Positions 9,686 to 19,223 of a DNA stretch of 64,000 bases are shown piece after piece; positions within the stretch are counted from its first letter, which is position 1, and each line of letters begins with the position of its first letter. This DNA is from an uncultured Myxococcales bacterium (GTDB lineage Bacteria > Myxococcota_A > UBA9042 > DTJE01). The stretch is taken from contig CAIOFV010000119.1 in the NCBI GenBank assembly GCA_903857665.1, forward strand, positions 34,987-98,986, in the 5' to 3' direction. A model generated the notes under the pieces. It was not told the DNA's origin. It worked only from the letters and a program-made list of their open reading frames with translations, and searched no databases. A program made the translations under genes and the position numbers.

Positions 9686-11434
9686 ATGCGATGGCCACTG
9701 CGTCCGAAGTGCTCGAGGGCAGGCCACCGGCTGCGGTTGGCTGCGCTGCTGCTGGCGTTCGCGGGCATGGCCTGCGGGGGCGGCACCCGTGGGCAGGGCC
9801 CCGATGCCGCGACCGATGTGCCGGCCGAGGTCGTGCAGGATGCCCTGCCCGATGCGCTGCCCGACACGCCCGGGCCGGACGCGGGCCCCTACCGGTTCAC
9901 CGGTCCCGGGTGGTACCGGGACGCCGTGCTGTACCAGGTCTGGGTGCGCTCGTACGCGGACTCGGACGGCGACGGCATCGGCGACCTGAAGGGCATCCTG
10001 GCCCGGCTGGACCCGATCGCCGCGCTGGGCGTGGGCGCGATCTGGCTGTCCCCGTTCCACCCCACGCCCTACAAGGATTCGGGATACGACGTGGCGGACT
10101 ATTACGGCGTGGACCCCGCCTACGGCACGCTGGCCGACTGGGACGCGCTGGTGGCCGCGGCCCACGCCCGGGGCATCCGGGTGATGGACGACATCGTGCT
10201 GAACCACACGTCCAGCGAGCACGAATGGTTCAAGGCGTCGCGGTCCAGCAGGGAGGACCCGAAGCGCGACTGGTACGTGTGGTCCGACGATCCGCCGCCG
10301 TTTGCCTGTCCCAACAGCGACACGAAGAACTTCGGCAGCGAGCGCTGGACGCTGGATCCCGTCACGGGCCAGCGGTACTACCACATGTTCAAGGTGGACC
10401 AGCCGGACCTCAACTACGACAACCCGGACGTGGCCAGCGCCATCCAGGACGTCGTGCGCTTCTGGCTGGATCGGGGCGTGGACGGCTACCGGGTGGACGC
10501 GATCGGCAGCCTGATCGAGGAGCCGGCCTCGCCGGCCACGGGCGGCGTCGAGGTCTGCGACGCGTCCCCCCGCACCCACGCGTACCTGAAGGGGCTGCGG
10601 ACGGTGGTGGACGGGTACCCGGACCGGGTGATGCTGGCCGAGGCCTGGCAGCCCGAATTCTTCGGCAACGGCCGGGACGAGTTCCAGATGGCGTTCAGCA
10701 ACGACGCGCAGGTGGGCCTGCTGGGCGCGGCGATGACCGACAACCCGGCGGGCGTCTTCGACATGATGCCCGGGATGTTCGCGGCGATGCCGGCCGAGGC
10801 GCAGGTGGCCTGCTGGCTGTCCAACCACGACTTCGGCCGGATCTCGTCGCAGGTCGGTGGCGACGCCGGGCGCGAGGCGGTGGCCGCGGTGCTGCTGCTG
10901 ACGCTGCCCTGCACGCCCATCGTGTACTACGGCGACGAGGTGGGCATGGCGCACGGCACCGGCGTCGTCGTGGACGGCCGCGACCGGGCGCGCACGCCGA
11001 TGGCCTGGAACGCGGGGCCCGGCGTGGGGTTCACGACCGGCACGCCCTGGCTGGCGCCGTCCCCCGATCCGCAGGGCACCTCCAACGTGGCCGCGCAGGA
11101 CGGGGTGGCCGGCTCCCTGCTGACGCTGTACCGGGACCTCATCGCCCTGCGGAACCGGGTGGGTTCGCTGGGCGGCCGGGAGTGGGCGGCCGTTCCCGTC
11201 GTCGCGGGCGACGGCCCGTACGCCTACGTGCGCGGCCCCGAGGGCGCCCGGGTGCTGGTCGTGCTGAACGCGGGCGACGCGCCGGCATCGGCCACGCTGG
11301 ACGCGTCCGCCTTCGTCACGCGGCCCGCGGACTGCGCGGTCGCGAAGGGCACGGCGGGCGCGCTGGATCCGGTCGGCGCGGCGGCATGGCCCGTGGACCT
11401 GCCCGCGCGGGGCTACCTCGTCTGCGAACTGTGA
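9686..11434 (+). CDS. GH13 alpha-glucosidase/alpha-amylase family lipoprotein
   Basis: A 582-residue exported glycosidase. The start ATG 9686 follows GGGAGGA. The signal peptide ends in F-A-G-M-A-C (Cys30), followed by an Asp/Pro/Val-rich spacer (about 38-67). The catalytic barrel has all four GH13 regions: DDIVLNHTS, GVDGYRVDAIG with nucleophile Asp271, LAEAW with acid/base Glu319, and LSNHDFGR with Asp382. The calcium-type loop DSDGDGIGDLKGI is typical of the oligo-1,6-glucosidase/trehalose-synthase branch. A beta-sandwich C-terminal domain follows. It probably cleaves short alpha-glucans at the cell surface. Exact linkage preference is not readable from sequence. Confidence 0.9.
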   Translation: MRWPLRPKCSRAGHRLRLAALLLAFAGMACGGGTRGQGPDAATDVPAEVVQDALPDALPDTPGPDAGPYRFTGPGWYRDAVLYQVWVRSYADSDGDGIGDLKGILARLDPIAALGVGAIWLSPFHPTPYKDSGYDVADYYGVDPAYGTLADWDALVAAAHARGIRVMDDIVLNHTSSEHEWFKASRSSREDPKRDWYVWSDDPPPFACPNSDTKNFGSERWTLDPVTGQRYYHMFKVDQPDLNYDNPDVASAIQDVVRFWLDRGVDGYRVDAIGSLIEEPASPATGGVEVCDASPRTHAYLKGLRTVVDGYPDRVMLAEAWQPEFFGNGRDEFQMAFSNDAQVGLLGAAMTDNPAGVFDMMPGMFAAMPAEAQVACWLSNHDFGRISSQVGGDAGREAVAAVLLLTLPCTPIVYYGDEVGMAHGTGVVVDGRDRARTPMAWNAGPGVGFTTGTPWLAPSPDPQGTSNVAAQDGVAGSLLTLYRDLIALRNRVGSLGGREWAAVPVVAGDGPYAYVRGPEGARVLVVLNAGDAPASATLDASAFVTRPADCAVAKGTAGALDPVGAAAWPVDLPARGYLVCEL

Positions 11435-11466
11435 CGCCGCCTGCGGCGCCGGGTGGGGGGGATCGG

Positions 11467-12036
11467 ATGATCGGCGTGGCGAACACGATCGTGCGCGGCC
11501 TGAAGGCGGGCGAAAGCGACTACCGCGGCGAGGACGTCGAGCGGACCGAGTTCCAGGATTGCGACTTTTCGGACACCGTCTTCGTCCAGGCGGCGCTGGA
11601 GTCCGTGACGTTCACCCGCTGCAACCTGGGCCTGGCCGATTTCCAGCACGCGAAGCTGCAGGGCGTCCGTTTCGTCGAGTGCAAACTGGTCGGGATCAGC
11701 TTCATGGACGCGGATCCCTTCGCCCTGCAGATCCAGCTGGACGCCTGCAAGGTCGTCGGCTGCCTGTTCGGCGGCATGCGGTTGCGGAAGGCGTTGCTGC
11801 GAGGCTGCGATTTCCAGGACTGCTCGTTCGTCGGTGCGGACCTGTCGGAAGCCGACTTCTCGCGGTGCACCTTCCTTGGGTCCGAATTCAATTCGACCAA
11901 CCTGCAGAAGGCGGACTTCCGGGGGGCGGCGGGGTACCAGATCAACCCGCTCAGCAACAACGTGAAGCGCGCCCGGTTCACGCTGCCCGAGGCCCTGAGC
12001 CTGCTGGGTTACCTGGGGGTCGAGATCAGCCCCTGA
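11467..12036 (+). CDS. Pentapeptide-repeat protein, Qnr/MfpA-like architecture
   Basis: A 189-residue cytoplasmic protein built of A(D/N)LXX-type pentapeptides over almost its full length (for example F-Q-D-C-D-F-S-D-T-V-F, F-T-R-C-N-L-G-L-A-D-F, C-D-F-Q-D-C-S-F-V-G-A-D-L). Such proteins fold as a right-handed beta-helix. Some members mimic DNA and protect gyrase, but most have no known role. Cysteine is common at the stack positions. The last 30 residues, with N-P-L-S-N-N-V-K-R-A-R-F, close the helix as in Qnr proteins. ATG 11467 follows a G-rich Shine-Dalgarno. It converges with the amidase gene. A link to quinolone resistance should not be assumed. Confidence 0.85.
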   Translation: MIGVANTIVRGLKAGESDYRGEDVERTEFQDCDFSDTVFVQAALESVTFTRCNLGLADFQHAKLQGVRFVECKLVGISFMDADPFALQIQLDACKVVGCLFGGMRLRKALLRGCDFQDCSFVGADLSEADFSRCTFLGSEFNSTNLQKADFRGAAGYQINPLSNNVKRARFTLPEALSLLGYLGVEISP

Positions 12037-12060
12037 GCCGCGTGCAGCCGGCCCCCTCCG

Positions 12061-13503
12061 TCAACCGCGGGGCGGGGGAACGACCCATCCCCCAAGCGCC
12101 TGCTCCAGCGCGATCGCCACCGCGATCGTGCGATGGTCGTTGCCGTGGGTGGAAACGACCTGGCACCCCAGGGGAAGCCCGCGTTCGTTGAGGCCCAGCG
12201 GCACCTGGGTGACGGGCATTTCCAGGACGTTGAAGATTCCCGTGTAGATCCAGTTGATGGGGCGCAGCAGCGGCTTGTTGTGCCGCGGCGCGGGCTCGAC
12301 GTACGACGGGTACAGCATCACGCCCTCGGGGCCGATCCGGCGGGCGAGGTCCGCGCGGAGGGCGGCCGTTTCCTCGATCAGCGGACCGAAGTTCGGCGGG
12401 AACCGGGCCGACACGGCCTCGATCAGGCCCAGTCCCAGGGCTGGCAAGGTGTGGCGACCGCGACCGGTCGCCCAGCGCAGCAACTCGATGCCCAGGTGGA
12501 ACGGCTTGCCGTCGCCCAGCAGGTCCAGGTAGGTCGATTCGCCGCCGGACGCCACCGTCGCGGTCCACATCAGGATCGCGCGGGCCATCGCCGGGATGCG
12601 CTCGGTGCGGACCCGGGCGCCGCGGGCGGCCAGGCTGGCGGCGGCGCGGCGCTGGGCGGCGTGCAGGTCGTCCGACACCGACAGGAAGCCGTCGTCCTCG
12701 ACCGACACCACGTCCAGTCCCTCGATCGACACGGTCGCCGGGTCGAAAAGGGGCATCGCGGTGCAGCCCGTGTCGATGCCGTCGGGGCCCTGCATCAGGC
12801 GCAGCAGCGGGTACAGGTCCTCGGCCTTCCTGCAGATCGGGCCCGTGGTCAGCACGCGCACCAGGCCGTGCTCGGCGCAGGGGAACTGGCCCGTGTTGGG
12901 GACCCGCCCGCCCGAGGGCTTGTGGCCGAAGACTCCGTTGAAGAAGGCCGGCATGCGGATGGACCCGCCGATGTCCGAGCCGACGCCGAACGGCGACGCG
13001 GCCGAACCGATCAGCGCGCCCTCGCCGCCGCTGCTGCCGCCCGAGGTCCGCCCGGTGTCGTAGGCGCAGTTGGTGCGGCCGTAGTTCGGGTTGCTGGCTT
13101 CCATCCAGAGGCACAGTTCCGAGATGTTGGTGACGCCCAGCGGGATGGCGCCGCCATCGCGCAACCGGGCCACCGCGGTGGCGTCGCGCGTCGCAAGCCG
13201 GCCGACGCGAGTGGGCAGCCCGCCGGTGTTGGGCATGCCGGTCAGGGCGAAGCACTCCTTCACGGTGCAGGGCACGCCATGGAAGGGAGGCAGGGTGGCA
13301 CAATCCTCGCGGGCGACCCGGAGGTCCGCGGCGCGTGCCTCGTCGCGGGCCACGTCGAAGCGGTCGGCGACCATCGCGTTCAGGCGGGGGTTGACCTCGC
13401 GGACGCGCCGGGCGTGGGCTTCGACGACCTCGACGGAAGCGACCTGGCGCGCGCGGATCATCGTGGCCAGCGCGGTTCCGGACAGGGTCAGCAACGGGTC
13501 CAT
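12061..13503 (-). CDS. Amidase-signature enzyme, fatty-acid-amide-hydrolase-like
   Basis: A 480-residue amidase-signature (AS) enzyme. The catalytic Lys82 is in CTVKECF, the cis-Ser (157/158) in GRTSGGSSGGEGALIGS, and the nucleophile Ser181 in GSDIGGSIRMPA. The surrounding wording GGSSGGEGALI and D-I-G-G-S-I-R-M-P-A resembles the fatty acid amide hydrolase branch more than GatA. No signal peptide is evident. ATG 13503 follows GAGGAGA, only 17 bases after the stop of the metallo-beta-lactamase-fold gene, so the two are probably cotranscribed as the last genes of the operon starting at 19925. A lipid-amide substrate is an inference from family and context. Confidence 0.88.
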   Translation of the reverse strand: MDPLLTLSGTALATMIRARQVASVEVVEAHARRVREVNPRLNAMVADRFDVARDEARAADLRVAREDCATLPPFHGVPCTVKECFALTGMPNTGGLPTRVGRLATRDATAVARLRDGGAIPLGVTNISELCLWMEASNPNYGRTNCAYDTGRTSGGSSGGEGALIGSAASPFGVGSDIGGSIRMPAFFNGVFGHKPSGGRVPNTGQFPCAEHGLVRVLTTGPICRKAEDLYPLLRLMQGPDGIDTGCTAMPLFDPATVSIEGLDVVSVEDDGFLSVSDDLHAAQRRAAASLAARGARVRTERIPAMARAILMWTATVASGGESTYLDLLGDGKPFHLGIELLRWATGRGRHTLPALGLGLIEAVSARFPPNFGPLIEETAALRADLARRIGPEGVMLYPSYVEPAPRHNKPLLRPINWIYTGIFNVLEMPVTQVPLGLNERGLPLGCQVVSTHGNDHRTIAVAIALEQALGGWVVPPPRG

Positions 13504-13519
13504 GGTGTTCTCCTCGCCA

Positions 13520-14349
13520 TCAGGGTTCCCAGGGCGACACGACCTTCAGGCTCAATAGCACGTTCCGGCCTTCCAGCACCGGGCCGTGGCCCGGAAAGAC
13601 GGTGTGGGCCGGCAGATCCTGCAGCGTGACCCGGGTGGCCTGCATCGCCGCCGGGTCGACCTGGATCGGGTTCCATTCGCCGCCAGGAAGTTCCGGACCG
13701 TGTCGCCGGTGATCAGGAAGCCGGCGCGTCGGTGGAACAGGGCGATCGCATCATCCGCGTGCCCCGGCGTTTCCAGCACCGTCCATCCCGGCAGCCCGGG
13801 GATGCGCGAGCCGTGCTCCAGGGCCCGCACCTTGGCCTGGAAGGGGTTTGGCGCGTTGGGGAAGCCGAAGCGGGGGCCATCGGGCCAATCCTGCCCGGAC
13901 GGGGTCGGAAGGCCCGCCATCACCCAGCCTCCGACGAGGTGCCAGGCATCGCGGTGGTCGGGAAAACGGAGCGGCGGCCCGCCGTCCGAGGCGTGGACCG
14001 CAGCGCGGCCGAGCGCCACCGTAGCCCCCGTTTCCTGGGCCATCGCATCGATCCCCATCACGTGGTCGCAGTGCATGTGGGAGGCGATGATGCAGCGGAC
14101 GTCCGAGGGCGCCCGTCCCAGCCACCGCAGGGCCTCCAGCACGCGGGGGACGTCTGCGCGCGAACCGACGTCCACGATCGCGACCCCGTTGCGAGCCAGC
14201 AGGAGGTAGGTGACGGAGTAGCGGTTCGGCAGCGCGACCACGGTGGCGCCGGCGCGGGACACCACGCGGACCCCAGGGGCGCCCGACGGCGCCAGTCGCG
14301 CCGCCAGGGGGCGCGAGGTTGCAAACGGGACGGGAGGGAACAGGTCCAT
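13520..14349 (-). pseudogene. Metallo-beta-lactamase-fold hydrolase with apparent single-base frameshift
   Basis: From ATG 14349 (GGAGG five bases upstream) the frame carries the zinc motifs SHMHCDHVMGID (H-x-H-x-D-H), PGHADD and ITGDTV. Close to 13680-13686 the natural continuation switches frame. The original frame ends in Arg-rich nonsense at 13552. The other frame continues as G-G-E-W-N-P-I-Q-V-D-P and then HTVFPGHGPVLEG, the standard final histidine motif of this family, and stops at 13520. Adding one G in the GG run before G-C-G-G-C-G restores one product of about 276 residues. The fold suits glyoxalase-II/lactonase-like hydrolases. Either the gene is broken or one base is missing from the assembly. 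It sits between the FGGY kinase and the amidase in the same operon. Confidence 0.72.
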
Positions 14350-14397
14350 GGGCTCCTCCACGCGGACGAAGGTACCCGAACGGCTGTCACGGCGCGG

Positions 14398-15963
14398 TCA
14401 CGGGAACGGCGGGTACCCGGTGATGTCCCGGATCGCGCGGTACAGCGGTTGCAACCGCGCGTACAGGGGACGATAGACCGACGTGTACAGTCGGTCGTAC
14501 CGGCGCACGTTCGCCGGCACGGGTTCGAAGATCCGCCCGACGCCGGTCATCGCCGCCACGGCCGAGGCCAGGTCCGGGTGCAGCCCGACCCCCACCGCGC
14601 CCAGGATCGCGGCGCCCAGACCGGAGGCCTCGTCGCAGGAGGGGCGGCGGGCCGGCATGCCGAACACGTCGGCGGTGATCTGCAGCACGAGGTCGCTGCG
14701 GGAACCCCCGCCGCACAGGGTCAGTTCGGTCAGGGGCGTGCCGGTGCGGGCCACCACCAGGTCGCGGCCGCTGCGCATCTCGTATGCCAGCCCCTCCAGG
14801 ATCGCCCGGTACAGGTGCGGCTTCCGGTGCGCGGCGCCGAAGCCGATGATGGCCCCCTTGCCCTCGGGACCCGGGTGTCGCAGGCCGGGGGTCCAGTAGG
14901 GTTGCAGCGTCAGGCCCAGCGAGCCGGGGGGGACCTCGGCAGCCAGCGCCTCCAGCAGCACCTCGGGTTCCAGCCCCTGTTCGGTGGCACGTTCGCGTTC
15001 CAGGTGGGCGAACTGCTCCTTGAACCAGGTCACCATCCAGAAGCCGCGGAACACCTGGTACTCGATGTTGTAGCGGCCGGGGCGGGCACTGGGGTACGGC
15101 GGGACCAGGCGGACGGGTTCCACGTACTTTGCGGAGTCCACGTTCAGCGTTGCCGTCGTGCCGTACCCGATGCAGCCCTGGTGCGGCTCCAGGCAGCCCG
15201 AACCCAGCACCTCGCAGGCCTTGTCGGACGCCCCGGAAATGACGGGCAGCCCTTCCGGGATCCCGGTGTGGCGGGCGGCCTCGGCGGTCACGGATCCCAG
15301 CGGCTGCCCCGGGGGGACCAGCTTGGGGAGCGTTCGCGGGTCAACGGCCAGGGCGCTCCACTTCCAGTCGGACGGCGCGCTCCAGGCCAGCTTCTTGAAG
15401 TCGAACGGGACGTAGCCCACCGTGCACGCCACCGAAACGCGCGCCTCGCCGGTCATCCTCAGGGTCACGAAGCCCGACAGCAGCAGGAGGCGGGCGGTCT
15501 GCCGGTGCACGTCGGGCTGGTGCTCGGCGACCCAGTTGCATTCCGCCTCCGCCTGGAAGCGCTGGACGACGCCCCGCGCGCCCGCCAGGGTCAGCGCGGC
15601 CTTCCAGGGCAGGGGCAGGGGGGGCGTGCGGCCCGCCCGGCGCTGGTCCAGCCACAGGATCGCCGGGCGGAGGGGCCGGTTCGCGGCGTCCAGGTGCACG
15701 ACGGTCCCGCGCTGGAAGGTCATCGCCACGGCGGCCAGGCGGTCCACGGACACGCGCCCCTGCTGCCACAGCAGCCGGCACGCGGCGCCGACGCGCTCCC
15801 AGAACACCTCGGCGTCCTGCTCGGCCCAGCCGGGCTCGGGCGACTGGTACGGCGGGTCGTACGCGGCGCGCGCCTTGTCCAGCAGGCGGCCTTGCGCGTC
15901 GAAGGCCAGCGCCCGCGTGCTCTGTGTGCCCACGTCGATCGCGAGGAGGACGTCCTTCATCAT
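14398..15963 (-). CDS. FGGY-family carbohydrate (glycerol-type) kinase
   Basis: A 521-residue sugar/polyol kinase. The N-terminal phosphate-binding motif is AIDVGTQSTRALAFD, the second-domain adenosine motif is ELTLCGGGSRSDLVLQITA, and IGYGTTATLNV lies between. The start ATG 15963 overlaps the stop of the GlpD-like gene by four bases (ATGA), with GGGAG upstream. In this context, beside a glycerol-3-phosphate dehydrogenase homologue and an alkyl-DHAP-synthase-like oxidase, phosphorylation of glycerol or a related polyol is likely. The sequence is clearly diverged from canonical GlpK, so xylulose or another substrate is possible. Confidence 0.82.
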   Translation of the reverse strand: MMKDVLLAIDVGTQSTRALAFDAQGRLLDKARAAYDPPYQSPEPGWAEQDAEVFWERVGAACRLLWQQGRVSVDRLAAVAMTFQRGTVVHLDAANRPLRPAILWLDQRRAGRTPPLPLPWKAALTLAGARGVVQRFQAEAECNWVAEHQPDVHRQTARLLLLSGFVTLRMTGEARVSVACTVGYVPFDFKKLAWSAPSDWKWSALAVDPRTLPKLVPPGQPLGSVTAEAARHTGIPEGLPVISGASDKACEVLGSGCLEPHQGCIGYGTTATLNVDSAKYVEPVRLVPPYPSARPGRYNIEYQVFRGFWMVTWFKEQFAHLERERATEQGLEPEVLLEALAAEVPPGSLGLTLQPYWTPGLRHPGPEGKGAIIGFGAAHRKPHLYRAILEGLAYEMRSGRDLVVARTGTPLTELTLCGGGSRSDLVLQITADVFGMPARRPSCDEASGLGAAILGAVGVGLHPDLASAVAAMTGVGRIFEPVPANVRRYDRLYTSVYRPLYARLQPLYRAIRDITGYPPFP

Positions 15964-17528
15964 CCGACTCCCGTTGATGCCTTGGGATCCGCCAGCAGGG
16001 CAGGGCTGTAGGCGCTGCGCCAGAGGTTGCGGTACCGGGCGACCTCCCGGTCCCACCGTGCGTCGTCCCAGCCCAGGGCGGGGCCGACCCGGGGACCCAG
16101 GCGCGGCAGCAGCGATGCGCCGCCTTCGGGGATCAGCAGGCCCACCCGTGTCCGCCGCAGCAGCAGGTCGTCCAGGTGCACCACCTGCTCGTGCCGCACC
16201 GCCCAGTCCAGCTCGGCCCAGTTGAACGGGGTGTCCTCGATGGCCTCGAGGCCGTCGGGCCCCGCCCCGGACAGGACGGCCGAGGCGTCCGGGCCGTATC
16301 GGCCGGCCAGCCGGGCAGGCACGTCGGCGGGCATCGGCGCCTCGGGGCCGGCCACGATCGGGGGCCGCGACGGGCTGCCGAGGGTGCGGACCGCCAGATC
16401 CAGCGCGCGACGGGCCATCTGGCGGAAGGTGGTCAGCTTGCCGCCCGAGATCGTGACCAGCCCGTCGTCCATCCAGAGGGCCTCGTCGCGAGACTCCCGC
16501 GACGGGTCCTTCTTGCCGGTGCCCACCACCGGCCGAACCCCGGCCATCGTCGACAGCACGTCGCCGGGCACCAGGTTCGCCTGCGGGAAGGTCGCGTTCG
16601 CCGCCCCCAGGAGGTAGCGCCCTTCCGCGGGCGTGATGGCCGGCTCCAGGGACAGGGACGGGGAATGATCCAGGTCCGTAGTGCCCAGCAGGATCCGGCC
16701 TTCCCAGGGCAGGATGTACAGGTTCCGTCCGTCCGCGGGGCTCCGCAGGGCCACCGCGCGATCCAGCGGGATCCTTTGGCGCGGCAGCACGAGGTGGCTC
16801 CCCCTCAAGGGACGAAGGCGCGGCGGGTGATCCGGGTCGGCCCTCAGCCGGTCGGCCCAGGCGCCCGTCGCGTTGACCACGGCCCGGGCCAAGACCTCGC
16901 GACTGCGGCCGGATTCGACGTCCACGACCGTCACGCCGGTGACGTGCCCCCGGGCGTTTCGCAGCACACCCGCGACCTCGACGTAGTTCAGCGCGGTGCC
17001 TCCCAAGGCCCGGCCTTCGGCCAGCACCCGCAGCACCAATCGCGAATCGTCCGTGGTCGCGTCCAGGAACGACCAGGCGCCCTGCTCGGCGCCCGCGAGG
17101 CCCGGCACCCGAGCGACCAGGCCCGCCCCCCGGTGGAACTGTCGGCTGGGGCGTCCGGCCATCTGGTCGTACATCGCCAGCAGGGCCGCCAGGCCCCACT
17201 TCATGAAGATCCCCCCCCGCCGGGGCATCGGGATCACGAACTCCAGCGGCGTGACCAGGCCCGCGTACCGGCGTAGCAGGTGCTCCCGCTCGCGGACCGA
17301 ATGGAACGACGTCCGGATCTGGCCCTGGGCGATGTACCTGAGGCCGCCGTGAACCAGTTTCCCGGACCGGCTGGAGGTGCCCCAGGCGAAATCGCGCTGC
17401 TCCAGCAGCAGGCACCGGTAGCCCGCGGCAACGGCCTGCGAGAACACGCCGGCACCCGTGATCCCCCCGCCGACCACCACCAGGTCCCAGGGTGCATCCA
17501 GGGCGTTCCAGGCCTCGTCGCGCGTCAT
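15960..17528 (-). CDS. GlpD-like FAD-dependent glycerol-3-phosphate dehydrogenase
   Basis: A 522-residue flavoprotein of the GlpD/GlpA family, which oxidises glycerol 3-phosphate to dihydroxyacetone phosphate at the membrane. It has the dinucleotide motif VVVGGGITGAGVF, the GlpD signature GTSSRSGKLVHGGLRY and the C-terminal ISGGKLTTFRQMA motif. The C-terminal roughly 120 residues resemble the DAO_C helical domain. ATG 17528 overlaps the upstream stop in an ATGA arrangement, with GGAGG eight bases before. Its own stop overlaps the kinase start in the same way, so the three genes are translationally coupled. Acceptor and exact substrate are inferred from family. Confidence 0.87.
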   Translation of the reverse strand: MTRDEAWNALDAPWDLVVVGGGITGAGVFSQAVAAGYRCLLLEQRDFAWGTSSRSGKLVHGGLRYIAQGQIRTSFHSVREREHLLRRYAGLVTPLEFVIPMPRRGGIFMKWGLAALLAMYDQMAGRPSRQFHRGAGLVARVPGLAGAEQGAWSFLDATTDDSRLVLRVLAEGRALGGTALNYVEVAGVLRNARGHVTGVTVVDVESGRSREVLARAVVNATGAWADRLRADPDHPPRLRPLRGSHLVLPRQRIPLDRAVALRSPADGRNLYILPWEGRILLGTTDLDHSPSLSLEPAITPAEGRYLLGAANATFPQANLVPGDVLSTMAGVRPVVGTGKKDPSRESRDEALWMDDGLVTISGGKLTTFRQMARRALDLAVRTLGSPSRPPIVAGPEAPMPADVPARLAGRYGPDASAVLSGAGPDGLEAIEDTPFNWAELDWAVRHEQVVHLDDLLLRRTRVGLLIPEGGASLLPRLGPRVGPALGWDDARWDREVARYRNLWRSAYSPALLADPKASTGVG

Positions 17529-19144
17529 GCCCCGACCTCCTCCCCGCCGCCGCGCAGCAGGTTGCCGGTGTCGAACAATCCATCCGGGTCCACCGCCCGG
17601 ACCGCCGATCGCAGCATCGACATGCCGACGGCGCCCTTTTCCGCCGGCAGCCAGGCCCGGTGGTCGTGGCCGACGCCGTGCTGGTGGCTGATGGTGCCCG
17701 CGAAACGGGCGATCGTGTCGCCGGCCGCGGTCTTGGCGCGGCCCCATCGCGCGAGCAGTGCGTCGGGGTCGTCGCCCAGCCGGAACAGGTACGTCGTGTA
17801 GGCGCTGGTCCCGTGGGGGTACACGTGGGACAGGTGCGTGAAGATGTGGATCTTCTCGTTTTCGGTTTCGAACGCCTGGCGGATGGCCGACTCGACGGTC
17901 GTGATGTATTGGGGCACACGGCCCCAGGGCATCGCGGTTTCCAGCGTGTCGATCCCGTATCCCCGCTCCCACAGGCTGTTGCGCAGGTAGGGGAACTCGA
18001 AGCGCGTCCGGTACCACTTGTTGCCCGCGATCCCGCCGATGACCACGCCGCCATGCTTGCGGACCAGGGCGTGGCTTTCGGCCAGCGCCGAACTGACGCG
18101 GCTGCTGCTTCCGGCGGCACCCACCAGCATCAGGCAGGCGTCCTCGCGCACCCCGTGCAGGGCCAGCCAGCCGTCCAGCACCCGGGCCTTGAACCCGCCG
18201 TGGCCGCTCAGCACCAGGCCGGTGCGCGTCTCCTCGGGCAGGCTCAGCCGCGCCATGATCAGGTCGGTTCCCGACTGGACGATGTCGCGGATGCAGGCCA
18301 TCCCGGCGGCCGGGTCGGGCAGGAAGCACCCGGAAAAGGCCTGGCGGGCGGGCAGGGGCATCACTTTCATGGTGGCCGACGTGATGACGCCCAGTCGCCC
18401 TTCCGAGCCCAGCACCACCTGGCGCAGGTCCGGGCCCGCCGCCGACGCGGGCACGGGGGCGATGCGCAGGGTATCGCGGGCGGTCACGACCTCGCCGCCC
18501 GCGAACAGGCCCTCGATCCGGCCGTAGCCCCGCGAGAAGTGGCCGGCGGAGCGGGTCGCGACCCAGCCGCCGAGGGTGGACAGTTCGAAGGACTGGGGAT
18601 AGTGCCCGAGGGTGAAGCCCCGGGCATTCAGCGCGGCTTCCAGCGCCGGTCCCTGTACGCCCGCCTGGAACGTGGCCAGGCACCCGGCGGCATCCAGGTC
18701 CACAAGATCCGTCATGCGTTCCATCGACAGGCCCAGCACGGGCTTGTCCACGCCCGCCACGGACAGGTGGCCCGCCACGCTGGTCCCGCCGCCCCACGGC
18801 AGCACGACGGCGCCGGCGTCGCGGGCGGTCGCCAGGAAGCCGCGCACCTCGTCCGCATTGGCGGGAAACGCCACGCCGTCCAGCAGTGCAGGCAGCCTGG
18901 CGTTCCGGACCGCGACCCAGTCGGGGAGGCTCTGGCCGACGCCGTGCCGCAGCCGCGCCTCGCCGCCGGTGTCGATCCCGGGGACCTCCTTCAGGCGGGA
19001 GGGCGGCAGCGCGCCGATCGCCTGCTCCAGCGTGGCGTCCTTCGGCGGGGTTGCGGTCCCAAGGCGGGCCTCCAGGAAGGCCTGTGCCCCCGGGTTCACG
19101 TCGTGGGAGGTCGTGTCGTCGCCCCATCCGTTCCAGCGTCGCAT
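17525..19144 (-). CDS. FAD-binding oxidase resembling alkylglycerone-phosphate synthase
   Basis: A 539-residue flavoprotein with the PCMH-type FAD-binding fold (PWGGGTSVAGHLSVAG, about 155-170) and the FAD-linked oxidase C-terminal domain. The N-terminal motif M-R-R-W-N-G-W-G-D and the C-terminal ISHQHGVGHDH motif point to the alkyl-DHAP synthase (AGPS) branch, which makes the ether bond of ether lipids. Neighbouring D-lactate dehydrogenases share the fold but usually lack these motifs. ATG 19144 follows GGAAGGAG by six bases. The next gene starts within its stop codon. Coupling with glycerol-3-phosphate dehydrogenase and a kinase supports work on glycerol/DHAP-derived compounds. Ether-lipid synthesis is a reasonable inference, not shown. 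Confidence 0.75.
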   Translation of the reverse strand: MRRWNGWGDDTTSHDVNPGAQAFLEARLGTATPPKDATLEQAIGALPPSRLKEVPGIDTGGEARLRHGVGQSLPDWVAVRNARLPALLDGVAFPANADEVRGFLATARDAGAVVLPWGGGTSVAGHLSVAGVDKPVLGLSMERMTDLVDLDAAGCLATFQAGVQGPALEAALNARGFTLGHYPQSFELSTLGGWVATRSAGHFSRGYGRIEGLFAGGEVVTARDTLRIAPVPASAAGPDLRQVVLGSEGRLGVITSATMKVMPLPARQAFSGCFLPDPAAGMACIRDIVQSGTDLIMARLSLPEETRTGLVLSGHGGFKARVLDGWLALHGVREDACLMLVGAAGSSSRVSSALAESHALVRKHGGVVIGGIAGNKWYRTRFEFPYLRNSLWERGYGIDTLETAMPWGRVPQYITTVESAIRQAFETENEKIHIFTHLSHVYPHGTSAYTTYLFRLGDDPDALLARWGRAKTAAGDTIARFAGTISHQHGVGHDHRAWLPAEKGAVGMSMLRSAVRAVDPDGLFDTGNLLRGGGEEVGA

Positions 19145-19223
19145 GCTCACTCCTTCCTGCCCCGGCACGCCGGCCCGGGCGCGATCGAAAGCGCGGCCCA
19201 GGCGGGGGCGCCGCGGGCGCACC

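Noticed and set aside
11467..12036. Quinolone-resistance (Qnr) gene
   Set aside because: Pentapeptide repeats and general layout fit, but gyrase-binding loops of Qnr are not recognisable, and most chromosomal pentapeptide proteins are unrelated to resistance.
14398..18120. Single 1240-codon minus-strand frame suggesting a fusion protein
   Set aside because: Only its last 521 codons (the FGGY kinase) make protein sense. The upstream part is out of frame with the GlpD-like and FAD-oxidase genes, which occupy the same DNA with intact motifs and ATGA overlaps.
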